From Mugil cephalus (taxonomy: Eukaryota > Chordata > Actinopteri > Mugiliformes > Mugilidae), in contig NC_061770.1 in the NCBI RefSeq assembly GCF_022458985.1, forward strand, positions 37,925,599 through 37,989,598: 64,000 bases of DNA, in the 5' to 3' direction. How positions within the stretch are numbered: position 1 is the first letter of the stretch; the number at the start of each line of letters is the position of its first letter. Shown in pieces: positions 1-14,200 of the stretch. The position numbers and the translations under genes were made by a program. Below the pieces are notes generated by a model. That model saw only the letters and a program-made list of their open reading frames with translations. It ran no database searches and was not told the DNA's origin.

Positions 1-3000
1 AGTATGACCAACAATGTATATCAAAGTGTTTTTCAAAATTCTGATGGTATCAGTGTATTTTTTTTTTTGATACATAATCACTTGTTCACAACATTTTCTC
101 CTTGTTGAGAGAGGAATTATTCCAGTAGATTGACTAAGGATGGAGTATTTTACTGCGATGATGAGTAAATATTGTAGAATAATTCCACACTGGTAGTAAA
201 ACAGGTTTGTATGGCCCTGTGTTAGCATTGCCAGCTGATGTGGAAATCCGGGGACATTTACAGCTTGGAGAAAGAAAATAAATACATAAATAATTACTAT
301 GTTATCAAGATTAAATTACAAAACAGGGACAATTATATTTGCAGTTTCATTTATTTTTTTGACATATTTATAACATATTTAAACTGCTATGACTGTAATA
401 CCGATGTAAGCGCGACCTGGTACCGTAATGAGGTTTTAACACCTAATAATTTTTTTTTTCTCTCATTTATAAAAAGCTAAAATTGGAGACATGACAGGTC
501 CTCTGGCGTTCTCGGACCTTTCAACCCACAGTGACGCAGTCGCACCATGCGTGTTAAGAAGCTCTAAATTGAAAATTGTCCGGTCTGAAACAGTGTGTTT
601 ACATGCAGAGCTTAATCGAGCTATGTTCAAAATTCAACTTTCTGACTACAGTCCTTGTCCCAGTTTACATGCTGCGCAAGAAAATCGAATAACTGTTCTC
701 CTCCTCCACACTAGGTGGAATACGGCCCGATTTCCGGGTTGACCTATTACGCGATAAAATAAACTAGAGTCGTTCATGCGGCGGACCGGCATTTCAAACA
801 ACAACCAGGCGGATAATAGTACATTTTTTAATCTTGTACGTAATGTTCGCGCTACTTCTGGTGCAGGTAAGATCCGCGCTATCCCTCAGACGGCTCCGTT
901 TCTCTTCTTCTTCTTCTGAGATCGTTTTTCTTGGACGTGTTTGTTCCGGCGTCACACGCCAGCGCAGCGGTCGCGGAGCATGCGCACACGGATTATTCGA
1001 TTGAAAAGTCCGATTCAATCGCATTATCTGGGTGTCTCAATCGGATAATGAGAAACGTGTTCACATGCACTTAAATTCTCCTGTTATAGTCCGATTAAGG
1101 CAATAATTCGTTTTTTTCACGTGCATGTAAACGCACTGAGTGTCTCGCGGCGCAGCGTTCCGAAAGCTGTGTAATCAAATGCACCGATACTATACGTTCA
1201 TATCGTAACGGAAAAAATACCGGTATTCCCAGTATGCCCGGCCCTATTTGCACGCTTACACTTCACCTTCTAAAATGTCTCTATCCAGGTGCAGATATGA
1301 GTAGCTGATGCACAGCCTTAAATTCTTGGATTCCAGTGAGTCCAGTGATGACAGTTACTCCGCACATGCTCAGTAGGATCGTTAGCTGGCTTAGGTTAGT
1401 AGCTAATCACTTCCTGTTGGGATGAGGCTGAGAAAGTCATTTTGGGGGTGTTGAGTATTTTTCTTCTGCTATTTCAAGTTTAGATGACTGAACTGACTTC
1501 GGTTTCACCTTTAGGTTGCGGATGAACAAGAACAACCTATGCTAACATATGTGTTGCTACTTAGCATGCATGATCTAATTATCATTTTCTGTTACTGTCT
1601 ATCTTGTGGTATTTTGTTAAAATTTAGATCCAGTTACCATTGCTTATGCTATTGGAGCGACTACAGTATTTTTATTTAGACTTAAACTTAGACAGACTTT
1701 ATTGATCCACGAGGGAAATTACTTTGTCACAGTAGCTTTGTTGTACATGAAGGTAAACACTCTGGAAACAAAACAACAACAACAACAACAAAAAAAAAAA
1801 AAACAGGATTAGATAAAGAAAAAAATTAAAATTATTATCATCTACTACAATATGGGGTGTAATCAAGAAAATTTACACAATTAGCATTATGAACAAATGT
1901 ACAAAATGATGATGTGGTTGTATGCCAACAGTGATATGGATCATGACATTGCATGGTGTTTCCTTGTCTGCCATTGTTGTGCTTCCGTTGGCCTCGAATG
2001 CTGTACTTGAGCAGGGATCTTGACCATATTAGTGAAAAATGTATCATGTAACGACAAAGTAAGTTTTCTGGTAAAAAAATCTGATTCACCAGTGCAAAAA
2101 GAGAAGAGCTGAATCACTTGAAAATACAATGTTTTGCAACACGAAGCTTAACACATTGCTCATGTGAAGGTTTAACTGGTATGTAATGGAGCTAAACAAG
2201 GAGAAGACCGCATAAATCTAAACTGAAATTTACTCATAGCCTCACATTGCTCATATGAAGCTGACGTCAGGCGGCTGAAGAAGATGTAAACTCGTGAATC
2301 TACACTCAGTTTGCGGAAAAGCTGAGAACAAATCTAGACACTCTAAGCTAAAAGAAAAGAGCTGAAGGTAAAAGCTGAAGCTAGAGATTAAGTAAAATGT
2401 TTTAACAAGCACTTACTAACTGTTGCATGTACAGTATATTACTTCCTCATACCAGATATTAAGACTTCAGATCTACCTCTCCTAACTCCTGCAGAAATTA
2501 TATATATATATATATATTTCATTTTTGTTTCATTTTTGATCCCGTAGACTAAGACTGGAGGGTGCCTGCATCCCAAACTGAAAGTGTGTGATTTGAGCAT
2601 GTGATTCGAGTACGGCGAGATCAGATCTGATCTGCTGTCTAACGTGAACCCACATGTGGACACCAATTTGAGTTTATCTTTGGAAAGTGAAGGCTGAAGC
2701 GCGGTAGATTACTGAACAAAAAACAGCTTGTACCCCTCCACCAACACATCCACGACCTCCGTGTGATATCATTCATTCCCTGATGTGCTACCAAGGGCCA
2801 TCTCAACTAACCGTTGAAGTAACCAACTCTGCTAAGGTTTTAACCCCCTTTAAATGTTTTCCCACAGCCTTCATATTCCTCGCAAAATTGCCTCCCACAA
2901 CTTAATAAAATCGACCGCACACACTCATCAAGCCTCTGTGTGCCTCTCTTCGCCTTCCACTGCGCTTTTACCATCAGCGTGTCCACTCTGCGCTGTTTGT

Positions 3001-3580
3001 GTGCTGCACAAGGCCATTAACATGCGGATAATCAGGTTAATGACTCACAGACTCATTTGGGGCCTGACGACTTCCTGGAGGAATGGAAGGATACTTGGAG
3101 CTTGCCTTATCGCACTCAGGGTCCCGCGCATGCGCGCTGCGCCCCCGTTTAACAGCCCTGGCTTCGCCGGCTTTTTTTCCACATCTATGGGGCTTCTACT
3201 TCTTCTTCCTCGTTCAAACCTCGTCAAGGTTTAGTCCGTGGGTTGGTGGAGGCTCGTCATCATCTTCCTCCCACTCTCTTGCCCCGACTCCGCCCCTCGG
3301 TTCCCGGTAGACTTTCTCGGCACACCTCGAGCCAACAGGACTATTAAGGTGCTCTTTATTTTTCCGTGTGGCGCTTTTCTACTTTCACCGTTTATTGTTT
3401 TTTTCTTTTCTCCTTCTTCTCCATATTTAACCCACGCAAACTGCCACCGTTTCCCCGAGGATCTTTATTTTTCTTTTTTTCTTTTTTTTTACTGTTTTTA
3501 TTATTTTAAAAAATTGGACTACATTGGAATCCACCGAGTCGCTTCCCAGATGAAATAAAGCTCCGACACTAGAGGACAAC
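1..3580. other. Gene-free upstream region
   Basis: I see no convincing exon here. The short open frames are interrupted and resemble no family I know. The stretch holds a LINE-3'-end-like repeat near 1680-2000, and a 780-1250 block with repeated TCCGATT/ATCGGA words that looks like an old DNA element. A short AT microsatellite lies near 2500-2517. The last 500 bases (about 3170-3500) are pyrimidine-rich and lead into the first receptor gene; its promoter and 5' UTR should lie there, but I cannot place a start site. No TATA box is evident. Confidence 0.6.
1680..2000 (-). repeat. LINE-3'-end-like repeat, copy 1
   Basis: A block with the words TTTATTGATCCACGAGGGAA and ACTTTGTCACAGTAGCTT, then a CAA/A-rich stretch and a segment containing ATTAGCATTATGAACAAATG. 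The same order of words recurs near 7850-8260 and, more weakly, near 61080-61215. The family is not identified. The A-rich and simple-sequence segments suggest a LINE or SINE 3' end, and the strand is a guess. Confidence 0.5.
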
Positions 3581-3653
3581 ATGACTGTCACTCGGGAGTT
3601 TTTCGTCCTTTTCTGCGCCACAATAATCACGTTTGCACTCCGGTGTGCGGCAG
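3581..3653 (+). CDS. il13ra1: il13ra1-like exon 1: signal peptide
   Basis: Encodes residues 1-24, starting MTVTREFFVLF and ending FALRCAA: a basic start, a hydrophobic core and small residues at the end, as in a signal peptide. The donor is CAG|GTACAC, leaving phase 1. Its 73-base length equals exon 1 of the downstream paralogue. Confidence 0.85.
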
Positions 3654-6600
3654 GTACACTTTATTTCTTCTCTACTTAACTAAGTAATATTACTTTATCA
3701 GTTTGAATTATTAGCTGTGGTTACTTTAGGTTTGATAAGCTCGGTCCGTCAAAACCAAGGTTCAATTAGCAGATCTTATTGACGCACGCGCAACTGCAAG
3801 GTCCATGACCGGAATGAAAAACCGTGAAAAACAGATAAATAGTCAAACTTGTGTTTAGTTTTCCTCAGTTTTGTAATTCCTTTAATTAGTTTGCTTTTAT
3901 AATAGCCTAATGTTTGCACCGGGGGGATTTTTTACTATTTTTTTTATTTTTTATTAATTTTTTGGTCGAGTTTGGATTTAAAATATTAACTTCAGAGACG
4001 AATTTTTCTGTTTCTGACCCACTATTACTGTTTACTTCCCCAAAAACATTTGGCCGTTTGGTTGCGTCTGTGTTACATAAGGGCAGGTGTATACAAATAC
4101 CCCTAGTCGGGAAGTTACACACAAATTCACCACCATTATGTAAAAGAAAAAAAAGAAAAGCGTTTCCACTAAAATGTGACATTTATTTCCCGAAATTTGA
4201 CGAGATTTTTCCACAAAAAAAAAAACATACATACATTCACCTGTCAGTTCATGATAAGTGAAAGCAGAAGCATCCCAGGTTATCAGACATGCCCTAAATT
4301 CTATTTTCGTCAAAGTCATGGTATTCAGCGTTTGTTTAAAATATCTGAGGGAGTCTGTGGTTTGTAGTATTGTTAAATTGTGCTGTGTTGACAAATTTTC
4401 ATTTTTTTTATTACAATCCCATCTTTGGGTCAGCATGCTAGGCTACATAGCTAAACACTTTTGTGTTGGCAACACAAATTAAACCTGAATTAAACAAGAC
4501 TATGGTCATATGTAGGCTCAGAATGCACCACGCACCTACCCCCTCAATAACGTTCAACACGTCTGTTCAGTCGCCTCTGTTGACTGTGTCAGAGGTTGTT
4601 TTTAACTCATGTCTTCAAAGTTGGCACAGTTAAAGGAAATGTGTTTATGAGAGGTTAAGAGGCTGTGTTCCTTCCTTCTGTCTGCACTTTACCGAAATAA
4701 TACACATTTTAATTCGATGGCCGGTGGTTCTAGTAGTAGCTAAGAGCGATTTATCATTATTATTTTATCGAACAGCACGTGAAAAGGTGAGATTAACTGC
4801 TCTTTTTCGAATAAAAAAATTCCTTATAGCTTATCAACTTCCTGAACCAGTGAACCCGTCATACAAGTGGATAGATCCATTTCAGGTGAACGTGACCTGG
4901 GAGTGGAAGAAGCCTCATCATCTGCCGAAGAACTGCAGCATGAGCTTTATTGTAAGCTTGCAAACAAAAGACAAACCGAAGGTGAGACTTGGGGACTTTT
5001 GGGTATGTTATATAACTGATGTAAGACGTTCGCCACAAACCTCTTCTGCTGTTCTGAATTACGTTGCTGCCAACCAGTCGAACGTGTTTTCAGTTCTTGA
5101 ACCGGTGCTCCTCCTGTCATCGGTTTCCAGGACAAACTAGTTCGGATGTGGGAGTAAAGATTAAAAAACATGTATGTTACAACAAACCAAATGTTTGTGT
5201 GATCCAAAGAAGTTTGTAGCGCGGTGTCGTGGGCATCTCTCTACGTCATGTGGGTCTGTGTTGGATGTTGTTGTTTATTTTCAGACTACAGATGGAAATT
5301 AGCTTTCAGCAAAATGTGATGCACACATCTATTCTTGTCTTTGACACTGTTTAAAGTATGTGCACATTGTCCATAAACCCAATAAATTTATTATTATTAT
5401 TATTATTATTAATTTCAAGTTGCATTATGGGAGTTGCAAGGTATAGCCACTAAAAGTCAGGGCACGTTGTACTATGGTATTGTTAACTGGCTAGCCTCAA
5501 AATTTTGCAAACAATCTTGTTTAGTCATGCGTTCAGTAATAACCCCCCCCCCCAAAAAAACTAGTGCAGGAAATCAGAAATGTATGCACATGCAAAAACT
5601 GGGGCTGTTGTTAGAGGTGGGAACAATAAATCCGATGACAAACACCAGTGACTTTAGGACTTTGAATTGCAATAACTGTATGTGCTCTACTTCCCTAAAT
5701 GTTACCAGCTATCTGATATCTCAGAGATGTTGTTTGCATAGTCATAATCAATTACATCTGTTGTGTTGTTTTTTTTTTGTTTTTTTTTGTTTTTTCAGAA
5801 CACGCTGACGACAAACAAATTTTACACTCAAGAGTTTTACACAGAGGAATTTGGTTCTGGCCAATGGAATTTTACTATTAAGAAGCAGGCTTGCGATGGC
5901 TGGACAGAGAGCAAATCCACACCTATAACCATCAAGACGAGAAAGCCACATGGTAAGAAGCACTAATCTGAAAAGATAACCGCAAGTAATGTTTGTTTTT
6001 TCTTTGTGTATTCTTTGTTATTTTATGTCTTGTCTTGCGAGAATTTTTAAAACCAAGTTTTTCCCTTTAATCTGTACACGTAATGATTGCATGTTATGGC
6101 CACTGTTTAGACGAGAGAATGAGGGGCGTGGTTATAACATAGACCCCTTCATGGCCTGTGTCACTGTGATGTCACGACGTTAGCTGGAGGCAAAACACAG
6201 GCGAGACTGTCACTTTCAACCACATAAATGTCATCTTGCTGTATTGTTGGTGCCAAAACCGAAAAAATCAGGGGATTGGAGTGAGACAATCACTTTTGTC
6301 ATATCTTTGTTGGAGAGGCTTCACTTGACAAAAGAAAGACCAGACTTCGTCCCCTCTGTGTCCTCCTTTGGTCAAATCGTCCATCCAGTGAGTGAGAGTG
6401 TAGGGGTCGGTGAATGTAGTCCCATCAGAGTCAGAGTCAACTTTTTAAAATAACACTCACGGTTTCAGGGAGTGACTGTATTAGTGTATTCTCTAAAATA
6501 TACAGTTTCCTCGTCTATGTTTGCCAAAACAATCCCTTGAAATATGCTAACTGCCATTTACAGGCTGTAAAGTTTGAGATGTTTTGCTTCCGGCCAAGCC

Positions 6601-9600
6601 CCGCCCCTCAAAAAACGTCACACTGTTTACAAACCGTGAGTGGGGTCTATTTATGAGTCTAGGACTGTAACACATGAAACACATCTCCATCCGCGTGCTG
6701 TCAAGAGGATGTCAAACCATCACTCTCGTGTCACGTAGCAATGAATCGCTGTGTAACACATCATTGCACGGTACACAGTTTGGAGGCCAGGTGTTGTTCT
6801 TCTGTGTGTGTGTGTGTGTGTGTCAGGCCAGTACGCCACAGTTGAGGTTGCAGCAGGGGCTATGTTTTGAGTTGCGTGCAGAGCGAATGGATGCTGATGG
6901 ACAGTTAACGTGTTTGCTTCAAGAAGGTCAAGAAACAAACTCCTCTGAAGTAATTAACTTCAGAGGAGTTAACTCTGTCGTCTGAGCACTTGTCAAAGAG
7001 CAGAATATGACGCCTGCTAGTTTCTCTTCCAAAGAGAATCAAGCCATCGGCAACAAGTGTCCTCACTGCAAATGAATAATCAGTTGATCTGTTCTGGAGC
7101 ACAATGTTGTGCTGAATCAAGTTGGGTCGGTTTCAGAGCCGCAAGTACTCGTAGGCGGGGTTAGAGATGTTACTTTATTAATTACGTATTAACAAATGTA
7201 ATCAGTAACCTAGTCTAAGTATCACAATGTAAAAGCAGTGTACCTGATTACTTCTAGGTGCCAATAAAAATGAGCGTACAGAAGATAAGTCACCAGTTCA
7301 GTGTATTTATCATAGAAACGTGACAAATTTACACCTTTACACACTAGGAAATGTTGTTTTAGTTTGAACACAGACCAGAAGGACCTGTGTTTGTTTTCAT
7401 GCAAATCGGGTATCCACTGAGTCCACTGAAAATTAAAACCAGAGGAGTAGGGACTTCAATGTTTCCTCTGGAAAATTTCACACATCATCATAAATCAAAC
7501 TCAGCCATTGGCTATAACAATAATATCTGTAATTATAAGAAGGAAATTGGTTATTTTAATTCATAATAATTATTGTTGTTGTAATTAGATGTAAAACCTG
7601 AAAGAGGTGTGTAAGGTATTAATATGTTTCATAGCTATCTACGCTGTTAATTAAAGCTGTTGACTTTAGCTGCAGGTGCATCGAACGTGATCATCTGCTG
7701 AAGCTCATTTCCTTTGCACACAGAAGCAGATAGATTTAATAGCCTTGTGCCAACACATGATTTGTTTCCACCTCTAAACCTACTCAAGAGGCCCTGGGCT
7801 GTGTCTGAAACCGTCCCCTAACCCCTATAAAAGACCTTATATGGGGGTTAGACTTGGACTTGGAGAAACTTTAATGATCCACGAGGGAAATTACTTTGTC
7901 ACAGTAGCTTCATTGCACATAAGCTCTAAAAAACAACAAGAAAGACAAAATAAAATAAGTCGATTAAAATAAAAAAAATATATATATTATCTAGTAAATA
8001 AAAAAACATTTACAGAATTAGCATTAGCATTAGCATGTCTGTGATGCTGAATGTCCAGGCTGCTGTAAACAATGAGAATTCCCCCATTGCTGGGTGAATA
8101 AAGGCGTGTCTTATCTTGTTATCTTGTCTTATTATGGACAAATATACAAAAGTAATGTCCGAGGTGATGCGGTTGTTTGGCCGGTTGCTTAGCAGCAGTG
8201 GTATGGATCACGTTACATGGTGTTTACTTTTCCTTGTCCGTCGCTGAGGGAGGGATGTAAACGTCAGTGAGTGGGTCCTGAAGCCGGGCACAGACGTAGC
8301 GTTTTGTAGTGGTGGCTGAAGCCTCAGTGGTCAAATTATTTGCCCTACATAGTTTTATTAGCTGTGGCCTCGTTTTCTTAAGTGGTTCCAGGCTGATGCA
8401 CATCATTGCGAACTGAATATCTGTAGTATCGATACCGAGGATAGTATCGGCATTGGATCGATACCAGTGATCGATACTTTTGTTGCAGTTTCTCTTCTAT
8501 ACGTCCAGTAAATTACTCGTCATGGAGTTAATGCAGGTTCTCTCCAACTCTGTGCGGGGCAGGAGCTTCTCCATCCTCACCTGTAGTAAAAGGTGGATAT
8601 GGACAGAATTTGATACTCAGGTCGTAGTATCACTGCAGCATCACACAGTTGACACAGCTGGAGCTGATGCCAGTGTTGAAATGCATCATTACGCAGAGGA
8701 GAAGACGGTTGCACAAGATGCAGACTCACTTCTTTGGCGGAAATTGAATGAGTCAACATTTCCACCTCTGAGCAAATTTTTATATTCATTATTACTTTAT
8801 TGCTTTTCTTCACTTATTTGCTCAACTGAGTTTCTATTCCATAGTCTCCACTGTGTGTTGTGTTTCTTACATTGTTATATTCATATGTTTGTTACATTGT
8901 TGATTTGTCTCATTTTGCACTAGTGATTATTTTTCCCAAAACAATTGTGTATAGTATTTTATATTTTTATTATAAATTATATTGAAAGTAGTTAAAAGAT
9001 TTATTGTTCTAAAATATTCATCCTCTGTTTTATCATAATCAACGAAAAGGCAAAATTACAAAGTTATTCAATGATCATGACATTTCAAGTTAAAAAGTGG
9101 TATCGATATTGGTATCGGCCCTGTAGTCACTTGGTATCGGATCGATACCAAAATTCCCAGTATCGCCCATGGTTGGCGTGGGTGGTCGTTGTAATTTGTG
9201 TCACTTTGCTGCTTGGCGCATATTTGATTTGATAAATGTGATCCTGCCCAGTAACCCCCGTTTGTATAACATACACCAGTAATCCGATTACATGTTTTTT
9301 AATCATGGATTATGCCGCTGCACGTAATCCATTACTTCCCAACCCTGCCTGTAGGTTATTACCAGAGCTCACTGTTTAGTCACGGTGTGGGGAAAGAGCA
9401 TCATTTGGTTAAGGTTCTGTGTTTGTACGTTGATAAGGATGTTTTACAACAATTAACCTGCGCACATGTGTGCATTAGTGTCAGGTTTACTACATGAACG
9501 CAACACTGACGCACTGTCGTTCTGTGCAGCCAAAGTGGTGGAGGACTTCAAATGTTACATTGAGCCCAACAAACTGAACTGTTCCTGGACCCCGGTCGAC

Positions 9601-11215
9601 CCGTCTGTTGCCCTGAACGTCTCGTACAGGTGAGAACTAAAAGCTGCGCTTAAACTCGGGGGCGCGGACGGACGCACTCGAACTACACTGACCTACATTT
9701 AGGCCATAATTAATCACGCCACACCCTGGCGTGTTTGTGATACTTACAATAGACAGTGAATCTTCTTCACACTTCCTCGTTTTATCATGACAGGTACTGT
9801 GGGCATGATAAAATGAAGCAGTGTAGTACGTCTGACAGAGGAATGAGAAGCTGCCACCTGGACTATGACTTCTTGAAGGTGATCGCTGTGTGCGCGGAGA
9901 CCGATGCCGGATTAACCACCTTTAAACCCAGACTAGGTTGGTTCTGCTCCGACTAGCGAATTATTAATAGTTCAGACACAATTGTGCAATTAAATACTAA
10001 ACATCATCTTCTTTTTTTTTTTTTTTTGTGTGATATCGCCTCAGTGATACCTGTGCCACCCTTGAGAATAAAAGTTGAAAGTTCGCAGTTGCAGTTGCAG
10101 TTTGACTTTCCACAAGTTGGATCCGGGTGCATTTGGAATTACGACGTCAACTACACAGAATGCGGTGAACAAAGAGTAAGTTGTTACATTTTTTCATTCA
10201 GCCACAACAACATTATTCCATATATGATCATTTTTTTTGTGTGTTTGTTTGTGTTATTAACTATTAACTCTTTATTTCAGCCTTCCCGGACCTTCAAGCT
10301 TGAAAAAAATGAAACCACACCGAAGACAATCCCCTATAAAGAAAGCTGCCGATATGACTTTAACTACACCGTCAAGTCCGTTTCCTACTGCCCGGATATC
10401 TTCGCCGACAGCAGTAAAACTGTGCATTACGGTAAATGTTCAACCAGTTTTAATATGTCAAATGCTTTGTGAGATATTCAGGACGTGTTGAACCTGACAA
10501 CTGACAAACCAAAACTAAACTAGGACAAAATAGAGACTGTTGCATTCAGTAAAATAATTTTCAAATGCAACACACAGTTTTTATTTATTAGACCCCAGGT
10601 TCTTATTGCAAAGAAAACAACTCTCAGCGGTCCATGTATGTTTTGGTCATTGGATTTTTAATTTAAAAAAAGTATATATATGAAATAAATAAATACAAAT
10701 GTCAGATGAGCAAATAAGTGAGTGAAATAAGAAAATACACGGACCATGAACTGCAGAACAACATGGATTAACATCCTGTCACAACTCTTCTGTGTGTTGT
10801 CATGTTGCCTAACACTTTAGCTGAAGTTAAAACAATAGAAAAAACAAAAGCAACCATTACTAAACCGTGAAAAAAAAAAAAAAAACAAACTCAAAGTAAC
10901 TTTGGAAAAAACAAATAAATAAATCAATCAAACTGAAACTACTGTTATCCACCGATCAAGCAGAAACAGACACAGCTTCCCTTTCAGCTCCTGCCAGTGT
11001 AAGCAACGCTCCAGAGATTTTCCTCTTCGCGATTTTCTGATTCCATATCTCCTACGAGCTTAATGTGTTTGCGGTTTTCTCCCTTCTTCCTCCACCCTTT
11101 CCCTCGTCTTCCTTAATGCAGCCCTATCAACAGGCAGGAATATAAATGTGAGGAGATCTGCACAGAAAGTTATAACAATGTATTGAATCTGATGTTGTCT
11201 CTGCAAATCCAATTA

Positions 11216-11282
<67 letters not shown>

Positions 11283-14200
11283 AGGATGCAGCATGACCTG
11301 GATACTAGAATACTTTAAAACACTTTACGTATTCTTAAAGCCTTGTAAACATTATAATGTGGTGTGGAAATACGAAGCGTGCACCACTGAACTCTGCTAA
11401 CAGGGTCCACTGCCCCCAGTTAAATACAGTTATGAAGTAATTCACAGAATTCACATGTTGCAATCCTGTCAGTTGATTCTAGCGAGCAGGAGCGCCCCCT
11501 GCAGGTTCAGTACGAGCTGGGCGGCTTTTGAGATTTTTTTATTTTATTTATTTATTTATTTATTTATTTATTTTTTTTAAACAAGTGTCTTAAAAAGCTG
11601 AATAAGACTTGTCTGTCGTTCATCACAGGAACTAACATCCCTCCTGACGAGACTCTGACCGTGGTCGCCATTATTCTCCCTATTATTCTGTGTGCCTGCG
11701 TCATCCTGTCCTGCTACTGCGTCAGGAGGTATGCACTGGAAAGTAAATGTGTGTGTGTGTGTGTGTGTGTGTGTCTCACCTCTACGCTGGTTGTCAAAAA
11801 CATTAGGTACAGTCCTGTACCGAATCACCCTTCGTGGTTGCTATAAATCAGGGGTCTTTTAACGTCTTTTCAGGCCGAGCGCCTCAAACTGACGGAGAGA
11901 TTAAGTAGGGATGTGTCTCCTGTATTAACCCTGTTAAATGAAGGCGATTGTTCAAATGTATGATGCTGTGACGCCGCTAAACCTGATTTATTGGTACAGA
12001 AACGTGTGTTTGTTCAATGGTGGTGCAAAAAAAAAACAAAAAACAAAAACACAGTTGTATTGGCAGCTCTCGTTGTTATTTTAAACAAATGCCAAATACC
12101 ACAACCTCCGTGAAGCGTAAGGTTTGGTGCAGGGCTGTTATTAGAAGGCCTTACTTTTCTTTCTCTCGGTTTCGGCATCAAATGTCGGAGTCTGTTTCAT
12201 TCAGCCGCCGCGACGCCCTGACCCTGGATCTGTTTTGCATGAATCCAGCTCGGCTTTCGAGGCGGAAACTCGTTCGGTTTCTGACAGCACGCCGACAAAA
12301 GCTGGGCAGCGCTGAGCCTCGCTGACCTTTTATTGTTTGACGCTACATGAGGAAAGTGATAGAAAGCTTGTCGTCGGGATCAACGCGGGATGATTCATTA
12401 TTTGATCCGCAAACACTATGTTGATGTGTGTGACGAGTCGTGTATCAACCTGTCCTGCCCTTAGGGCAAGGGCTGGCTGGAAACGGTCACACGCAAGTTT
12501 ATGACGAAAGGTATTTGCTTGTGGAATTACAGGAGGCGGAGAAGTGTGTGACAACAGATGAATGTGGAATAAATAAATTTTAAAAAACAGTGTAATGGAA
12601 ACACCTACACCCAGATATGGGTAAAATATTTTCTACGCTCTCACTGGAGATGACGCAGGAGGTCATGTGACCGTCCCGCCTGATGAGAATTTAAGAGAAT
12701 TGTGTGATATCGGCGAGACGAGACGTCACGAGAGTTACGGCTCATTCAAAAACGCAACTTTAAATGGAAACATTTATTATTTCGAAATATGGTTTTTATT
12801 TTATGGAAAAACTGTAATGGAGACACGGCTGGTGAGCTTTTCAACTCTAGTCTAGTGAGGAGCAACAAGCACGTTCCTGTATTTATTCATGTTTTTAAAA
12901 CGAAACAAACACCCTGTGAAAAGTAGCTTGTGCCATCGATCAGTTAACATTTCTTTTATTGTTCCACCTGCTCGTTTTATCTATAAAATCTTGATGGGAC
13001 ATTTTTTCCCTGCACACGATGACGCACTGTCGTCAACGTGACAGAGAAGAGTGTGGCACATGACAAATGAAAGGCTCTAATTCATTGGGCTTCAACAGGG
13101 GGTCCGTGACCCCTAGGGGGTCCGCGGAGCTACTGCAGGGGGGTTGCGCAAATTATCTTTTTTTTTTTTAATTGACTCCCACAAACTTAAAGAGACTATT
13201 CAGTCCCCAGGTGAAATCCCATGTATGTACGTATGTTCATGTTTACAGCACTCACCTACTGTTGCACATGTTTGAAAAAAACAAACAAAAAAAATGAATT
13301 TTTGAACGCGTGCAAGGTTCGAATAGCTTAATAATTAATGCAATATGATAATAATCATGTGCATTTATAAATAGCACCAGGCTGAGTTTGTAGAAAACGT
13401 TGGAAAACCCTGCACTAGTTGTTAAAAATGTTACTCTGTACGACAAAATAAAGCAGCTCGTGAACAAATAAATACATATAAAATAAAACCGAAAGAAAGA
13501 AGAAAGTCCCAACACTAAAATACCTTTGTTTGGTTAATTGGAGAAGTTACATTTGTCGAGGCTGCCCTTGAGGTTTGCTGTAGTACAGGTGATATGAGTC
13601 TGTTCACACTGGAAACCGTTTAAAAAAGAAAATAACATAAATGTGGAAGGAAAATTAATATATTACTTGCAGGATACGATATTTATTTTATTTTACAAGA
13701 GCATCTGGCCCTCACAGGGTCTGCCCAGAATAATTCTGGCCCCTGACGTACAGGGTTCAAGATGAAGGTAGCACACAGGACGAGCCCAAGACTAGATGCT
13801 AACGCTGGACCCCCTGGACCAACAGGAGGAGTCTGAAGGAGGGAACTTTAGGGACCCTGGGCTGCGTTGAAAGCAAACAGACCCTTGGAGAAGAGCGGCG
13901 ATGTTTAAACCGAGAATAGTTTTGACAGTGTAGTAAAGTAGACGTGATAAAGATATTGGAGCAGCAGAAAGAGACTAGAGAGGCTCCTTATTAGAATGTC
14001 GCCTGACCTTCATATAAACACACTGCGCTCCTGTTCTTTGAGTCACAGTTTGTGTCCGATAATTGACTGATAATGATAATTCAATTTCACATCAGTGAAC
14101 ATGCAAATACGTGCCTGGGACCTGGCGTTTTTTAAACTGTCCACATCCCTCTTGTGTAAGCTGTTCTCGAACCACAACCTGTGATGAAGTTGCGCTAGCG

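Noticed and set aside
4951..4956. Alternative donor GTAAGC inside exon 2 of the first receptor
   Set aside because: Using it breaks frame with exon 3 and removes sequence aligned with the paralogue.
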